From contig NZ_CP071616.1 in the NCBI RefSeq assembly GCF_017357245.1, forward strand, positions 221,864-285,863: a stretch of 64,000 nucleotides of DNA, in the 5' to 3' direction. Both the position numbers and the translations under genes were made by a program. Below the pieces are notes generated by a model. The model ran no database searches. It was not told the origin of the DNA and was given only the letters and a program-made list of their open reading frames with translations. Of this stretch, positions 33,309 to 41,697 are shown in pieces (positions within the stretch are counted from its first letter, which is position 1; every line of letters begins with the position of its first letter). Source of the stretch: Rhizobium bangladeshense. Lineage in GTDB: Bacteria > Pseudomonadota > Alphaproteobacteria > Rhizobiales > Rhizobiaceae.

Positions 33309-34961
33309 ATGTCTGAGATCGTTTATGATGCGCTGGTGATCGGCTCCGGCGCGGCGGGTTCCTTTGCGGTTAAAGAGCTGACGGCCCAAGGCCTGTCTGT
33401 GCTGCTGCTTGAGGCCGGGCCGGCCGTCGGGCCAGGAGATTTCGACCCGGCGCGCAAGAAGGCGCCGGCAAGCAGCATCAATATCTGGGAGCGTGCACGC
33501 GCCACCCTCAAGGGCCAGCCGATCCAGGCGCGGGCGGCCTTCTTTACCGAGCGTTTCAGCCACTTCTTCGTCAACGATCGCAAGAATCCCTATACGACGC
33601 CGAAGGACGAGCCCTTTCTCTGGATCCGTGGCCGCCAGGGCGGCGGCCGCCTGCACAGTTTCGGCCGCGTGCTGCTGCGCTGGACCGACGATGATTTCAA
33701 GATCCGGTCGCGGACCGGAAAGGGAGTGGACTGGCCGGTCTCCTATGACGAGCTCACGCCCTTCTACGACGAAGTGGAGGCTTATCTTGGGCTCTACGGC
33801 AACAAGGACGATGTGCCGGCCTTGCCGGACGGCATCTATGCGAAGCCAGCAAGCCTGACGCCCGCCGAGCAGATATTCAAGCAGGCTGTTGAAAGCCGCT
33901 GGCCGGACCGGCACGTCGTCTCCTGGCGCTATATCGCGCCGGACGCCGAACGCATACCGCGACCGTTGCGGGAAGCAACGGCGAGCGGGCGGCTGACGGT
34001 CCTCTATGACGCGATCGTGCGCCGCATCACCACCGACGAAAAAACCGGCCGCGCCACCGGCGCGGAATTCATCGACCGCAATACGGGGAAGGTTTCGACG
34101 GCGCGTGCCGCGACGGTCGTGCTCTCCGCCTCGCCGATAGAGAGCGTGCGCCTGCTGCTGAATTCAGCATCGGCAAGACATCCCGGGGGGCTCGGAAACA
34201 GCTCGGGGGCGCTCGGGCGCTATTTCATGGATCAGCTTCCTTGCCTCGCCTTCGGTTCCTTTTCCAAGGCAAAGGGGTGGGCCGTTGACGATTCCGCTCC
34301 TGTCGATCCCTTCTACAACCCGTCGGGTGGCATCTTCATCCCCCGCTTCGGCGAGGGTGACGCCGCCCGCGGCGATTTCGATTATCAGGGCAGCATCGGC
34401 AGGGCACCGGTTTCAGGCGAGACAGATGCCCGTCTCGCCTTCTTCGGCTTCGGCCGGATGCTGCCCTATGCCGACAACCGCATCACCCTCGACGTCAAGC
34501 GAAAGGATGCCTGGAACGTTCCGGTGCCGCATATCCGCTGCGTCATGCAGGAGGAGGAGCAGAGGCTGCTTCGCCGGCAGGAGGAGACGCTGATCACCAT
34601 GATCAGGGAGGTCGGTGGCGAGCTGGAATTCATCGGCTCTCCCGAGGGCCTCAAGGAGATGGGCAGGGGCGCCTTTCCCGACGCCGATGCCTTCAGCCGC
34701 TTCATGTTCCGCAAATGGTTCCGCAAGACCATGTGCATGGGCGCGGCAATCCATGAAACCGGCGGCGCGCGCATGGGCGAAAGCCCGGAAGCTTCCGTGC
34801 TCAATTCCTACAACCAGCTCTGGGATGCCCCGAACCTCATCGTCACCGATGCCAGCGCCTTTCCGGGCAGCGGCATCGCGGGCACGACGCTCACCGTCAT
34901 GGCGCTGACGATCCGTGCCTGCCGGAACCTCGTCGACTGCCATCGGTCGGGACAGCTGTAG
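33309..34961 (+). CDS. GMC family oxidoreductase
   Basis: 550-aa FAD-dependent oxidoreductase. The FAD-binding motif VIGSGAAGSFAVKELTAQG is at about 10-28. The C-terminal GMC region has HETGGARMG, with the likely catalytic His, and VTDASAFPGSGIAGTTLTVMAL. It resembles the large subunit-like pyranose/gluconate oxidoreductases rather than choline oxidase. No signal peptide or partner small subunit is present, so it probably acts alone in the cytoplasm or on the inner face. It ends the LacI-controlled sugar operon, where it may oxidise the imported sugar or glycoside before the TIM-barrel enzyme acts. Confidence 0.88.
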   Translation: MSEIVYDALVIGSGAAGSFAVKELTAQGLSVLLLEAGPAVGPGDFDPARKKAPASSINIWERARATLKGQPIQARAAFFTERFSHFFVNDRKNPYTTPKDEPFLWIRGRQGGGRLHSFGRVLLRWTDDDFKIRSRTGKGVDWPVSYDELTPFYDEVEAYLGLYGNKDDVPALPDGIYAKPASLTPAEQIFKQAVESRWPDRHVVSWRYIAPDAERIPRPLREATASGRLTVLYDAIVRRITTDEKTGRATGAEFIDRNTGKVSTARAATVVLSASPIESVRLLLNSASARHPGGLGNSSGALGRYFMDQLPCLAFGSFSKAKGWAVDDSAPVDPFYNPSGGIFIPRFGEGDAARGDFDYQGSIGRAPVSGETDARLAFFGFGRMLPYADNRITLDVKRKDAWNVPVPHIRCVMQEEEQRLLRRQEETLITMIREVGGELEFIGSPEGLKEMGRGAFPDADAFSRFMFRKWFRKTMCMGAAIHETGGARMGESPEASVLNSYNQLWDAPNLIVTDASAFPGSGIAGTTLTVMALTIRACRNLVDCHRSGQL

Positions 34962-35384
34962 ACGCACTTTCGCTTATGGCGCCTGCACGGGCGATGCCGG
35001 CTTAGCTTTTTCGCATAGGCCGTGTGACGCCGGGTTCGGGCAGGGCTGGGGAACGCGACCTCACCAGGCATCCTGCTCAAATCAACTGTGTCTTTTGACC
35101 GGCGCCGCTCTGGACGGTGCCGCGAGCTTCAGCGCCCTTGCGGAGGACTCGGATCCTCTCTGGAACACGCAATCCGCGATGTTGCTAATCTACAACAAAA
35201 AATTGAAAATCATTTCTGATCAACCGAAATCGCGTGATTTACGGCGGCAGAAAATTGCCTTTCAAGATGCTTCCACTACTACTGTAAATGCGTGGGCCGG
35301 CGTCAGCTACAATGCAGGCGGGCAAGCGCAAGCGCAGCTTGCTGTTGTTTGCAGTGGAGTGCGCTCGGTCTTCGGGTTGGGCAA
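34962..35384. other. Intergenic region before the autotransporter gene
   Basis: No convincing gene. The part from about 35170 to 35270 is AT-rich compared with its surroundings and probably holds the promoter for the autotransporter/tail-collar block. I see no clear terminator after the GMC gene and no strong -35/-10 pair. Confidence 0.4.
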
Positions 35385-38300
35385 ATGACAAGTGACGAAC
35401 AGCTGGACATCGGACTTTCCGGAAGAGAATCCTCGCCTGGAAACGTGAGCGGCATCTCACAAAACGACCTGATCAGAACCCGGCCGCGCTACAGGATGCG
35501 GAAGGCGAAGCAGGCCTTTAAAACAGATAGAAGATCAATTGCTGCCGGCACCCTCGCTTGCAAGCTGCTGTTGAAGCTAGCGCTGCTCGTTACTCTTTTC
35601 TGTTCTGGTTTATCGCTGGCAAGCCCGGGTGTGGCTCATGCTGCTTGTACCGTCTTCAACTTCCCTGATGCGAACACGACGCCATCGACAAGTCCGATGG
35701 CCTCCGGCGGGTCCATTGATGTCAACATCGGCACTCAGTGCGATCCCGTTGGCCTCAATCCCCTCAACGACCCAAGTGCAACCTCTCCGCAGCATGGCTC
35801 GATAACGAACTACAATGCCGCCGCGGGGACGTTTACGTATACAAACAATGGCGACGGAGCCACCAGCGACAACTTCATCCTGGTCGATGCCAGCGCCAAT
35901 CCTTTCACGATCAATATTGCGATTGCGGCAAGTGTGGCGCCACCGGTTGCCGGGCCGGCCAGCGCAACAGTCAGCCATGGAAGCAGTTCGAATCCGATTA
36001 CGTTGAATCTGTCGGGGGGAGCGGCCACATCCGTGGCTGTCGGCACGCAGGCGGCTCACGGCACAGCCTCGGCAAGCGGCACGTCGATCACCTATACGCC
36101 GACGGCAAGCTATGCCGGCCCGGACAGTTTCACCTATACCGCGACCAATGCCGGCGGTACTTCCGCACCGGCAACGGTAACGATAACCGTCAGCCCGCCG
36201 ACGATCTCGCTCAGCCCAGCGACATTGCCATCCGGCGCAACCGGGGCGGCCTATGGCCAGATCGTCACGGCCTCCGGCGGCACGGCCCCCTACTCCTATG
36301 CGATCACCGCCGGCGCTCTTCCGCCCGGTTTGAGCCTGTCGGCCACGACGGGCGCGCTCGCCGGTACACCGACGGCGGGAGGTACATTCAACTTCACTAT
36401 CAGCGTGACCGACAGCTCGACGGGGGTTGGACCGTTCACCAGTTCGAGGCCCTACAGCATAACCGTTGCTGCACCGACGATCGCGATCAACCCTTCCTCT
36501 TTGCCGGCCGCGACCACCGGAACCGCCTATAGCCAGACCATCACCGCCTCGGGCGGAACAAGCCCCTACAGCTATGCGGTGACGGCAGGCACGCTTCCGT
36601 CCGGCCTGACCCTGTCATCGAGTGGGGTTCTCTCCGGCACTCCGACGGTATCGGGCACATTCAACATCACGATCACCGCGACGGACAGTTCGAGCGGCAC
36701 GGGACCCTTTACCGGCTCCAGGGCCTATACCCTGACAACCAACATCCAGCCTCCGGTCGCGGGTGGCGTTACGGCAACCGTTGCCGCCAACTCGTCGAAC
36801 AATCCCATCACGCTCAATATCACGGGCGGAGCGGCGAGCTCGGTTGCGATCGCAACCGGAGCCGCCAATGGGACGGCGATCGCATCGGGAACGTCCATCA
36901 CCTATACGCCGACGTCAGGCTACAGCGGATCCGACAGCTTCACCTATACCGCAACCAATGGCTCCGGTACCTCGGCGCCGGCAACGGTCACCATCACGGT
37001 CAGTCCGCCGACGTTGGCATTCTCGCCGCCGAGCGGCGCCCTGCCGAATGGTGCAGTCGGCATCGCCTACAGCCAGACAGTTACTGCTTCGGGTGGTGCC
37101 AGCCCTTACAACTACGGCGTTACCGGCTCGCTGCCGGCCGGGCTGACGCTCAATCCGTCGACGGGGGCGATCACCGGCACGCCGACGACGCCAGGCAATT
37201 ATGGTTTCTCCATCACGGCCACCGATGCCAACAGCGCCGCCACGTCGGCCGCCTATACGATCACAATTCCAGTTCCCACGAGTTTTGTCTTCTCGCCGGC
37301 CGATGGTGCGCTGCCCGAGGCCATGGCGGGCGAAGCATATAGTCAGCAGATCTCGGCGACCGGCGGGGTCGGCACGAAGATCTACAGTCTGGCCTCCGGC
37401 AGTTTGCCGAGCGGGCTGGTTCTGAACATCTCGACCGGGCAGCTAACCGGCCCGCTGGCGATTGGCACGGAAGGCGATTACAGCTTCACGATCGAGGTCC
37501 GCGACGGCAACGGCGCAACTGGAATAGCCTCCTATTCGCTGAAGGTGAAGACCCGCTCCGTCACTGTCCAGGACATGGTCGTCGACGTGCCGGCCGGTTC
37601 GACGCCTCCCGACGTCTACCTCAATCGCGGCGCAACCGGCGGTCCGTTCACCGCTGCGGCCCTCGCATTCGTAGAGCCCGCCAATGCGGCCACCGCGACG
37701 ATCATCCGAGGTCAGCTGGCCCAGGCCGGCCCGGCGACCCCGGCCGGCTGGTATCTGCACCTTACGTTGAACCCAGCCTATTCCGGCCAGGTCCGTGTCG
37801 GCTACAGGCTCGTCAGCGCGCTCGGAACCTCCAATACAGCCACGGTCACCTATAATGTCAGCTATGACGCCGGCAAGGTGGCCGACGATATCGACAAGCT
37901 CGTACATGACTTCGTGCAATCCCGACAGAACATGATCGCCAACACGATCAAGGTTCCGGGACTCATGCAGCGCCGGCGGATGCAGGAGGCGACCGATCCG
38001 ATCACCGCGCGCATGATGCCTTCCGAAGAAGGGATGACGTTCGGCTTCGCCACCAGCCTGTCGCAGATTCGCGCAGCCGGTGGTGATGCGGATGCGGCCT
38101 CGGCACCCTTCAACGTCTGGATCGACGGCGCCTTCCTGGCCCATTACGAGAGGAATAGGGACGACGGCGCCGGTGAGTGGGGCAGCTTTGCCATGGTGAA
38201 TATGGGAGCGGATTATCTGCTCTCTGACAAGGCGTTGATCGGGCTGTCCTTCCACTATGACCGCATGACCGATCCGACCGATCAGGATGCCGAGCTGACG

Positions 38301-38852
38301 GGCAATGGCTGGCTTGCGGGACCTTATGCCTCGCTAGAGATCGGCAGGGGCGTATTCTGGAACGGTAGCCTGCGCTACGGCGGTTCCGGCAACACCATCG
38401 ACACGGAGTTCTGGGACGGTGATTTCGAGACGACGCGGTGGATGGCCGATACGTCAATCGAAGGACAGTGGAATCTCGACGATGAAACCACGATCGCGCC
38501 AAAACTGCGGGCGATCTACTTCTCGGAAAAGGTCGACGATTATACCGTCAAGAACAGATCCGGCGATGCCATCATCATCGACGGCTTCAACGACGATCAG
38601 TTCCGGGTCAGCCTGGGTGCCGAAATCGCCCGGTCCTTCCTGCTGGAGAGCGGCGCGAAGCTCACTCCGAAGCTCGGCCTTACCGGCGGCTTCTCCGGAC
38701 TGGACGGGTCAGGTGCCTTCGCTTCTCTTACCGCCGGGCTGACGATGCAGACCGCGAACTTCTGGATGCTCGACACAAGTCTGCTCTTCGACGTCGAGGG
38801 CGACGGGGAGCAATCCGCTGGCGCCAGGGTCGCTGCGTCAAAGAAGTTTTAG
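35385..38852 (+). CDS. Ig-repeat autotransporter (large surface protein)
   Basis: 1155 aa from the ATG at 35385; an ATG at 35496 would remove 37 residues. A hydrophobic signal core lies at about residues 60-85 (LALLVTLFCSGLSLASPGVAHA), after an unusually long polar N-terminus. The passenger has two near-identical Ig-like units (about 184-272 and 454-542; SGTSITYTPT, DSFTYTATN, SAPATVTITVSPPT) and four putative-Ig He_PIG repeats (about 274-362, 364-454, 543-630, 632-722; each with LPxGLxL and GTPT-like motifs). The C-terminal part (about 889-1155) is an autotransporter beta-barrel ending in Phe. It should display Ig repeats on the outer surface. Three tail-collar genes follow directly. Confidence 0.85.
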   Translation: MTSDEQLDIGLSGRESSPGNVSGISQNDLIRTRPRYRMRKAKQAFKTDRRSIAAGTLACKLLLKLALLVTLFCSGLSLASPGVAHAACTVFNFPDANTTPSTSPMASGGSIDVNIGTQCDPVGLNPLNDPSATSPQHGSITNYNAAAGTFTYTNNGDGATSDNFILVDASANPFTINIAIAASVAPPVAGPASATVSHGSSSNPITLNLSGGAATSVAVGTQAAHGTASASGTSITYTPTASYAGPDSFTYTATNAGGTSAPATVTITVSPPTISLSPATLPSGATGAAYGQIVTASGGTAPYSYAITAGALPPGLSLSATTGALAGTPTAGGTFNFTISVTDSSTGVGPFTSSRPYSITVAAPTIAINPSSLPAATTGTAYSQTITASGGTSPYSYAVTAGTLPSGLTLSSSGVLSGTPTVSGTFNITITATDSSSGTGPFTGSRAYTLTTNIQPPVAGGVTATVAANSSNNPITLNITGGAASSVAIATGAANGTAIASGTSITYTPTSGYSGSDSFTYTATNGSGTSAPATVTITVSPPTLAFSPPSGALPNGAVGIAYSQTVTASGGASPYNYGVTGSLPAGLTLNPSTGAITGTPTTPGNYGFSITATDANSAATSAAYTITIPVPTSFVFSPADGALPEAMAGEAYSQQISATGGVGTKIYSLASGSLPSGLVLNISTGQLTGPLAIGTEGDYSFTIEVRDGNGATGIASYSLKVKTRSVTVQDMVVDVPAGSTPPDVYLNRGATGGPFTAAALAFVEPANAATATIIRGQLAQAGPATPAGWYLHLTLNPAYSGQVRVGYRLVSALGTSNTATVTYNVSYDAGKVADDIDKLVHDFVQSRQNMIANTIKVPGLMQRRRMQEATDPITARMMPSEEGMTFGFATSLSQIRAAGGDADAASAPFNVWIDGAFLAHYERNRDDGAGEWGSFAMVNMGADYLLSDKALIGLSFHYDRMTDPTDQDAELTGNGWLAGPYASLEIGRGVFWNGSLRYGGSGNTIDTEFWDGDFETTRWMADTSIEGQWNLDDETTIAPKLRAIYFSEKVDDYTVKNRSGDAIIIDGFNDDQFRVSLGAEIARSFLLESGAKLTPKLGLTGGFSGLDGSGAFASLTAGLTMQTANFWMLDTSLLFDVEGDGEQSAGARVAASKKF
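35935..37550 (+). repeat. Tandem Ig-domain coding repeats inside the autotransporter gene
   Basis: About 270-base units encode Ig-like modules in the order A-B-B-A-B-B. The A units (35935-36200 and 36746-37010) are strongly alike, sharing the peptides SITYTPT, SFTYTATN and TSAPATVTITVSPPT. The B units (He_PIG) are more diverged. Such repeats expand and contract by recombination, so repeat number may differ between strains. Confidence 0.8.
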
Positions 38853-38960
38853 AAGTTGCCTCAATTTGCTGCACTTAAGATAGCAAATTGCTCTTGCGTT
38901 TAGCGCAGTGATTGAGTGATGATGCTCTTCAATATCGTTGGTATATTCAGGGGTATGGGT

Positions 38961-39491
38961 ATGTCGGAATTCTTTCTCGGCCAGATCATGCTCACAGGGT
39001 TTCCGTTCGCGCCCAGAGGCTTTGCCCTGTGCGACGGCCAGTTCCTCAGCGTGGACCAGAACCAGGCCTTGTTCTCACTCTTGGGCACGCATTACGGTGG
39101 TGATGGGCAGACGACATTCGCCGTGCCCAATATGCAGAGCCGTACGCCGGTGGGATTTGGATCATCCTACGATCCCACATGGCAGCCTTCGCCCTATGGG
39201 ATTGGCGCAACCGGCGGCGTCGAAAGTGTGACTTTGCTGCAGCAACAATTGCCTCAGCACATTCACCTGGCGACAGGAACCACGAGCAGCGGCACCGTGC
39301 GAAATCCGAGCGATGCGCTCTACGGAACCAACAGCGCCGAAATTTACGGCGCTTCCGGTGGTGATCAGGTCACGCTGTCGAGCCAGACTGTGATCCCCGC
39401 CGGTAATGGCCAGCCCCATGAGAATAGGCAGCCCTATGACGTGATCAGCTTTTGCATTGCACTGTCGGGGATTTTTCCGTCCTCCAATTGA
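38961..39491 (+). CDS. Phage tail collar-domain protein 1 (microcystin-dependent protein family)
   Basis: 176 aa from the ATG at 38961, set by AGGGG 6 bases upstream. The N-terminal tail-collar domain is clear: FLGQIMLTGFPFAPRGFALC, then LFSLLGTHYGGDGQTTFAVPN. The C-terminus ENRQPYDVISFCIALSGIFPS is the family ending. These proteins resemble the tip of short tail fibres but are encoded in many bacterial chromosomes away from phages; their function is not established. It lies 108 bases after the autotransporter and is the first of three such genes. Confidence 0.9.
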   Translation: MSEFFLGQIMLTGFPFAPRGFALCDGQFLSVDQNQALFSLLGTHYGGDGQTTFAVPNMQSRTPVGFGSSYDPTWQPSPYGIGATGGVESVTLLQQQLPQHIHLATGTTSSGTVRNPSDALYGTNSAEIYGASGGDQVTLSSQTVIPAGNGQPHENRQPYDVISFCIALSGIFPSSN

Positions 39492-39527
39492 ACAGCGCTT
39501 GTCAACCCATTGCTTGGAGGATCAATC

Positions 39528-40055
39528 ATGAGCACTCCCTTCGTCGGAGAAATCCGGTTATTTGGCTTTTCCCGAGTGCCCAGCGGGTGGTTGCCCTGCA
39601 ACAATTCCCTACAACCCATTTCCGAATATGAGAACCTGTTCACGCTCATCGGGACGACGTATGGCGGCGATGGAGAGACAACGTTTGCAACCCCCAATCT
39701 TTGCGGGCGCGTACCGGTGCATCAGGGCAGCGGGCCGAACTTGTCGACCTATGTGATCGGTCAATTCGCCGGTAGCGAGAACGTCACGCTTCTGCCCACA
39801 CAAATGCCAGCACACACGCATCCGTATCTTGCCACCACCGGACTGGCGGAAGCGACATTGGTAAGCTCGTCCGAACTCGCCGCGCTGAGCGGCGACACGA
39901 TGTATGCCACCGATATTAGCGGCGCCACTCCGATCACAGCATCACAGGCGGCAATACAGGCAACCGGATCGACGGTCATGCATGACAATACGATGCCGAC
40001 ATTGACGGTGCAGTATTGCATCGCATGGGCCGGTATCTTTCCCTCATCCCCATGA
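39528..40055 (+). CDS. Phage tail collar-domain protein 2
   Basis: 175 aa, start at 39528 with GGAGG 7 bases upstream. It has the same architecture: FVGEIRLFGFSRVPSGWLPC, LFTLIGTTYGGDGETTFATPN, a middle segment with MPAHTHPYLATTG, and the ending VQYCIAWAGIFPSSP. It keeps the collar motifs but lacks the usual ENRQP near the end (HDNTMP instead), so it is the most divergent of the three. The spacing of 36 bases from the first gene indicates one transcript. Confidence 0.9.
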   Translation: MSTPFVGEIRLFGFSRVPSGWLPCNNSLQPISEYENLFTLIGTTYGGDGETTFATPNLCGRVPVHQGSGPNLSTYVIGQFAGSENVTLLPTQMPAHTHPYLATTGLAEATLVSSSELAALSGDTMYATDISGATPITASQAAIQATGSTVMHDNTMPTLTVQYCIAWAGIFPSSP

Positions 40056-40083
40056 GCCCGCTTCATGCATCAAGGACATTGCC

Positions 40084-40617
40084 ATGACAGAACCTTATCT
40101 CGGCGAGATCCAACTGTTCGGTTTCGATTTTGCTCCCCGCGGCTGGGCATCGTGCAACGGTACATTGCTCCCCATCCAGCAGAACTCCGAACTTTTTTCC
40201 CTGCTTGGCACCCAATATGGCGGCAATGGCAAGAGCACGTTCCAGTTGCCTAACTTCGCCAACCGGGCAGGCTGCAACCAAGGTCAGGGCGTAGGTCTGA
40301 CGCCGCGCACCATCGGCAACAGCTTCGGCAGCAACTTCATAACGCTGACGCAGGCGGAGATGCCGGCACACACGCATTCCTTGACTATCTATAATCAAGG
40401 CGATGCATCCAAGCGCGCCGCCTCGCCCAGTGAAGGCAATGCCCTGAGCCTGCCGAATTCGAGCAGTCCGTTTCTTCCCGATGCCCAGCCGAATACCCAA
40501 TTTGCCCCGAACGTCATCGGCATTGCAGGCGGGAGCCAGCCGCATGAAAACCGTCAGCCTTTTCTTGCCGTCAACTTCTGCATCGCGCTGGTCGGCGTTT
40601 ATCCATCCTTCGATTGA
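40084..40617 (+). CDS. Phage tail collar-domain protein 3
   Basis: 177 aa with AAGGA 7 bases upstream of the ATG. Collar motifs are YLGEIQLFGFDFAPRGWASC and LFSLLGTQYGGNGKSTFQLPN, MPAHTHSLTIYNQG follows, and the ending is ENRQPFLAVNFCIALVGVYPS. It starts 28 bases after gene 2 and shares one base of its stop with the following acetyltransferase start. The three paralogues have diverged in the variable middle region, as expected if they form a hetero-oligomer. Confidence 0.9.
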   Translation: MTEPYLGEIQLFGFDFAPRGWASCNGTLLPIQQNSELFSLLGTQYGGNGKSTFQLPNFANRAGCNQGQGVGLTPRTIGNSFGSNFITLTQAEMPAHTHSLTIYNQGDASKRAASPSEGNALSLPNSSSPFLPDAQPNTQFAPNVIGIAGGSQPHENRQPFLAVNFCIALVGVYPSFD

Positions 40618-41189
40618 TGATCGACCCGCTACCGGAGTTTCCTGCGCGAACGAGCCATCATCGGCTTTGTGTTCCGGCCTGTATCCTGCGTCCGGCAAAG
40701 CAGGACGATCTCCCCTTTCTACGTCAGCTTTACCATTCGTTCCGGAGCGATGAACTGGCTCGGATCCCGTGGTCGCAAGAAGACAAGCAGGCATTCCTCG
40801 ACCAGCAATTTAATCTTCAACATCGCTACTACGTCGCCGCATTCCCGCAAACGGACTTCCTAATCATCGAGAAGGACGGCACCTCCATCGGCCGCCTCTA
40901 CATCGATTTCGACGCTGATATCTGGCATATTGTCGATATCGGCTTCCTCCCCGAATGTCGTAATCTGGGTCTGGGCTCCGGGACACTGAAAGCCATTCAA
41001 CATGCGGCAGTGACAAGGGAAATCCCGGGAATCGCACTGCATGTCGATCGAAACAACACGCGCGCATACGACCTTTATATGGCCTTGGGATTCATGGTGA
41101 TTGAAACGACCGTTACCCACATTCGTATGGAATGGCGCTCGCACCGGCTCCTGCCAGAGCCGGCGGATGAGCCGTCAGGCGTTAATTGA
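40617..41189 (+). CDS. GNAT family N-acetyltransferase
   Basis: 190 aa from the ATG overlapping the tail-collar 3 stop (TGATGA). It has the GNAT fold: an N-terminal segment RPAKQDDLPFLRQLYHSF, IGRLYIDFDADIWHIVDIGFLP, the acetyl-CoA loop CRNLGLGSGTLKAIQH, and a C-terminal HVDRNNTRAYDLYMALGF. It transfers an acetyl group to an amine; the target is unknown. Tight coupling to the tail-collar genes suggests it modifies one of them or a related surface component. Its end overlaps the convergent DUF6916-like gene by 8 bases. Confidence 0.88.
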   Translation: MIDPLPEFPARTSHHRLCVPACILRPAKQDDLPFLRQLYHSFRSDELARIPWSQEDKQAFLDQQFNLQHRYYVAAFPQTDFLIIEKDGTSIGRLYIDFDADIWHIVDIGFLPECRNLGLGSGTLKAIQHAAVTREIPGIALHVDRNNTRAYDLYMALGFMVIETTVTHIRMEWRSHRLLPEPADEPSGVN

Positions 41190-41475
41190 AGACGGCCTGA
41201 TAGATGATCCCGTCTTTGTCCCTAGCGACCGGTACAAGGAAAATATCGAGAATCCCAAGTGTGGCGTTGCGCAGCCTGTAAATCTGTTGTGGCAACAGCA
41301 CCTTTGACGCACTGCGAAACAGCAATGAAAACGGCGCTCTCACCATCCCTGCGAAGCCCCGCTCGGGCAAGGGCCGTGCCTCGGTCAGCGTAAAAACAAG
41401 GCATCCTGTCCCCATATCGACTTCGAAGCCTTCCCCGACACAGCGGGCGAAATGATCCAGCGTTACGATCGCCAT
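41182..41475 (-). CDS. DUF6916-like small protein
   Basis: 97 aa from the ATG at 41475; an ATG at 41526 is also in frame, and the open frame further upstream is antisense to PPK2 and not real. The protein reads TLDHFARCVGEGFEVDMG, then ARPLPERGFAGMVRAPFSLLFR and LPQQIYRLRNATLGILDIFLVPV, and ends YQAVFN. From memory this is the DUF6916 pattern, small proteins often encoded beside microcystin-dependent tail-collar genes. It overlaps the acetyltransferase gene tail to tail by 8 bases. Function is unknown. Confidence 0.75.
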   Translation of the reverse strand: MAIVTLDHFARCVGEGFEVDMGTGCLVFTLTEARPLPERGFAGMVRAPFSLLFRSASKVLLPQQIYRLRNATLGILDIFLVPVARDKDGIIYQAVFN

Positions 41476-41697
41476 CCGGACCCCACTTGCTTTCTCTCTC
41501 TTTGCTTGCAGATATTTGCGCTTCATTCCCTGGTTGAAGTTTATCAAGAGATTGGAGTGACGCAAGCAACTCTCTCCAGCAAGCCGATGCGTTAGCGCCC
41601 AATCGGGAGGCCGCTGTTCCAGCTCTCGGTCGGCCGAACCGTCACACAAACTTCGCAGTGACATGCTCCTGTCAAACAAAGCAAAAGGGAAAAGACC

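Noticed and set aside
35935..37550. CRISPR-like repeat array
   Set aside because: The repeats are about 270 bases, in frame, and encode Ig-like domains with no spacer pattern.
38961..40617. Prophage or tailocin
   Set aside because: Only collar-domain genes are present; no head, tube, baseplate, lysis or integrase genes occur nearby, and the neighbours are ordinary chromosomal genes.
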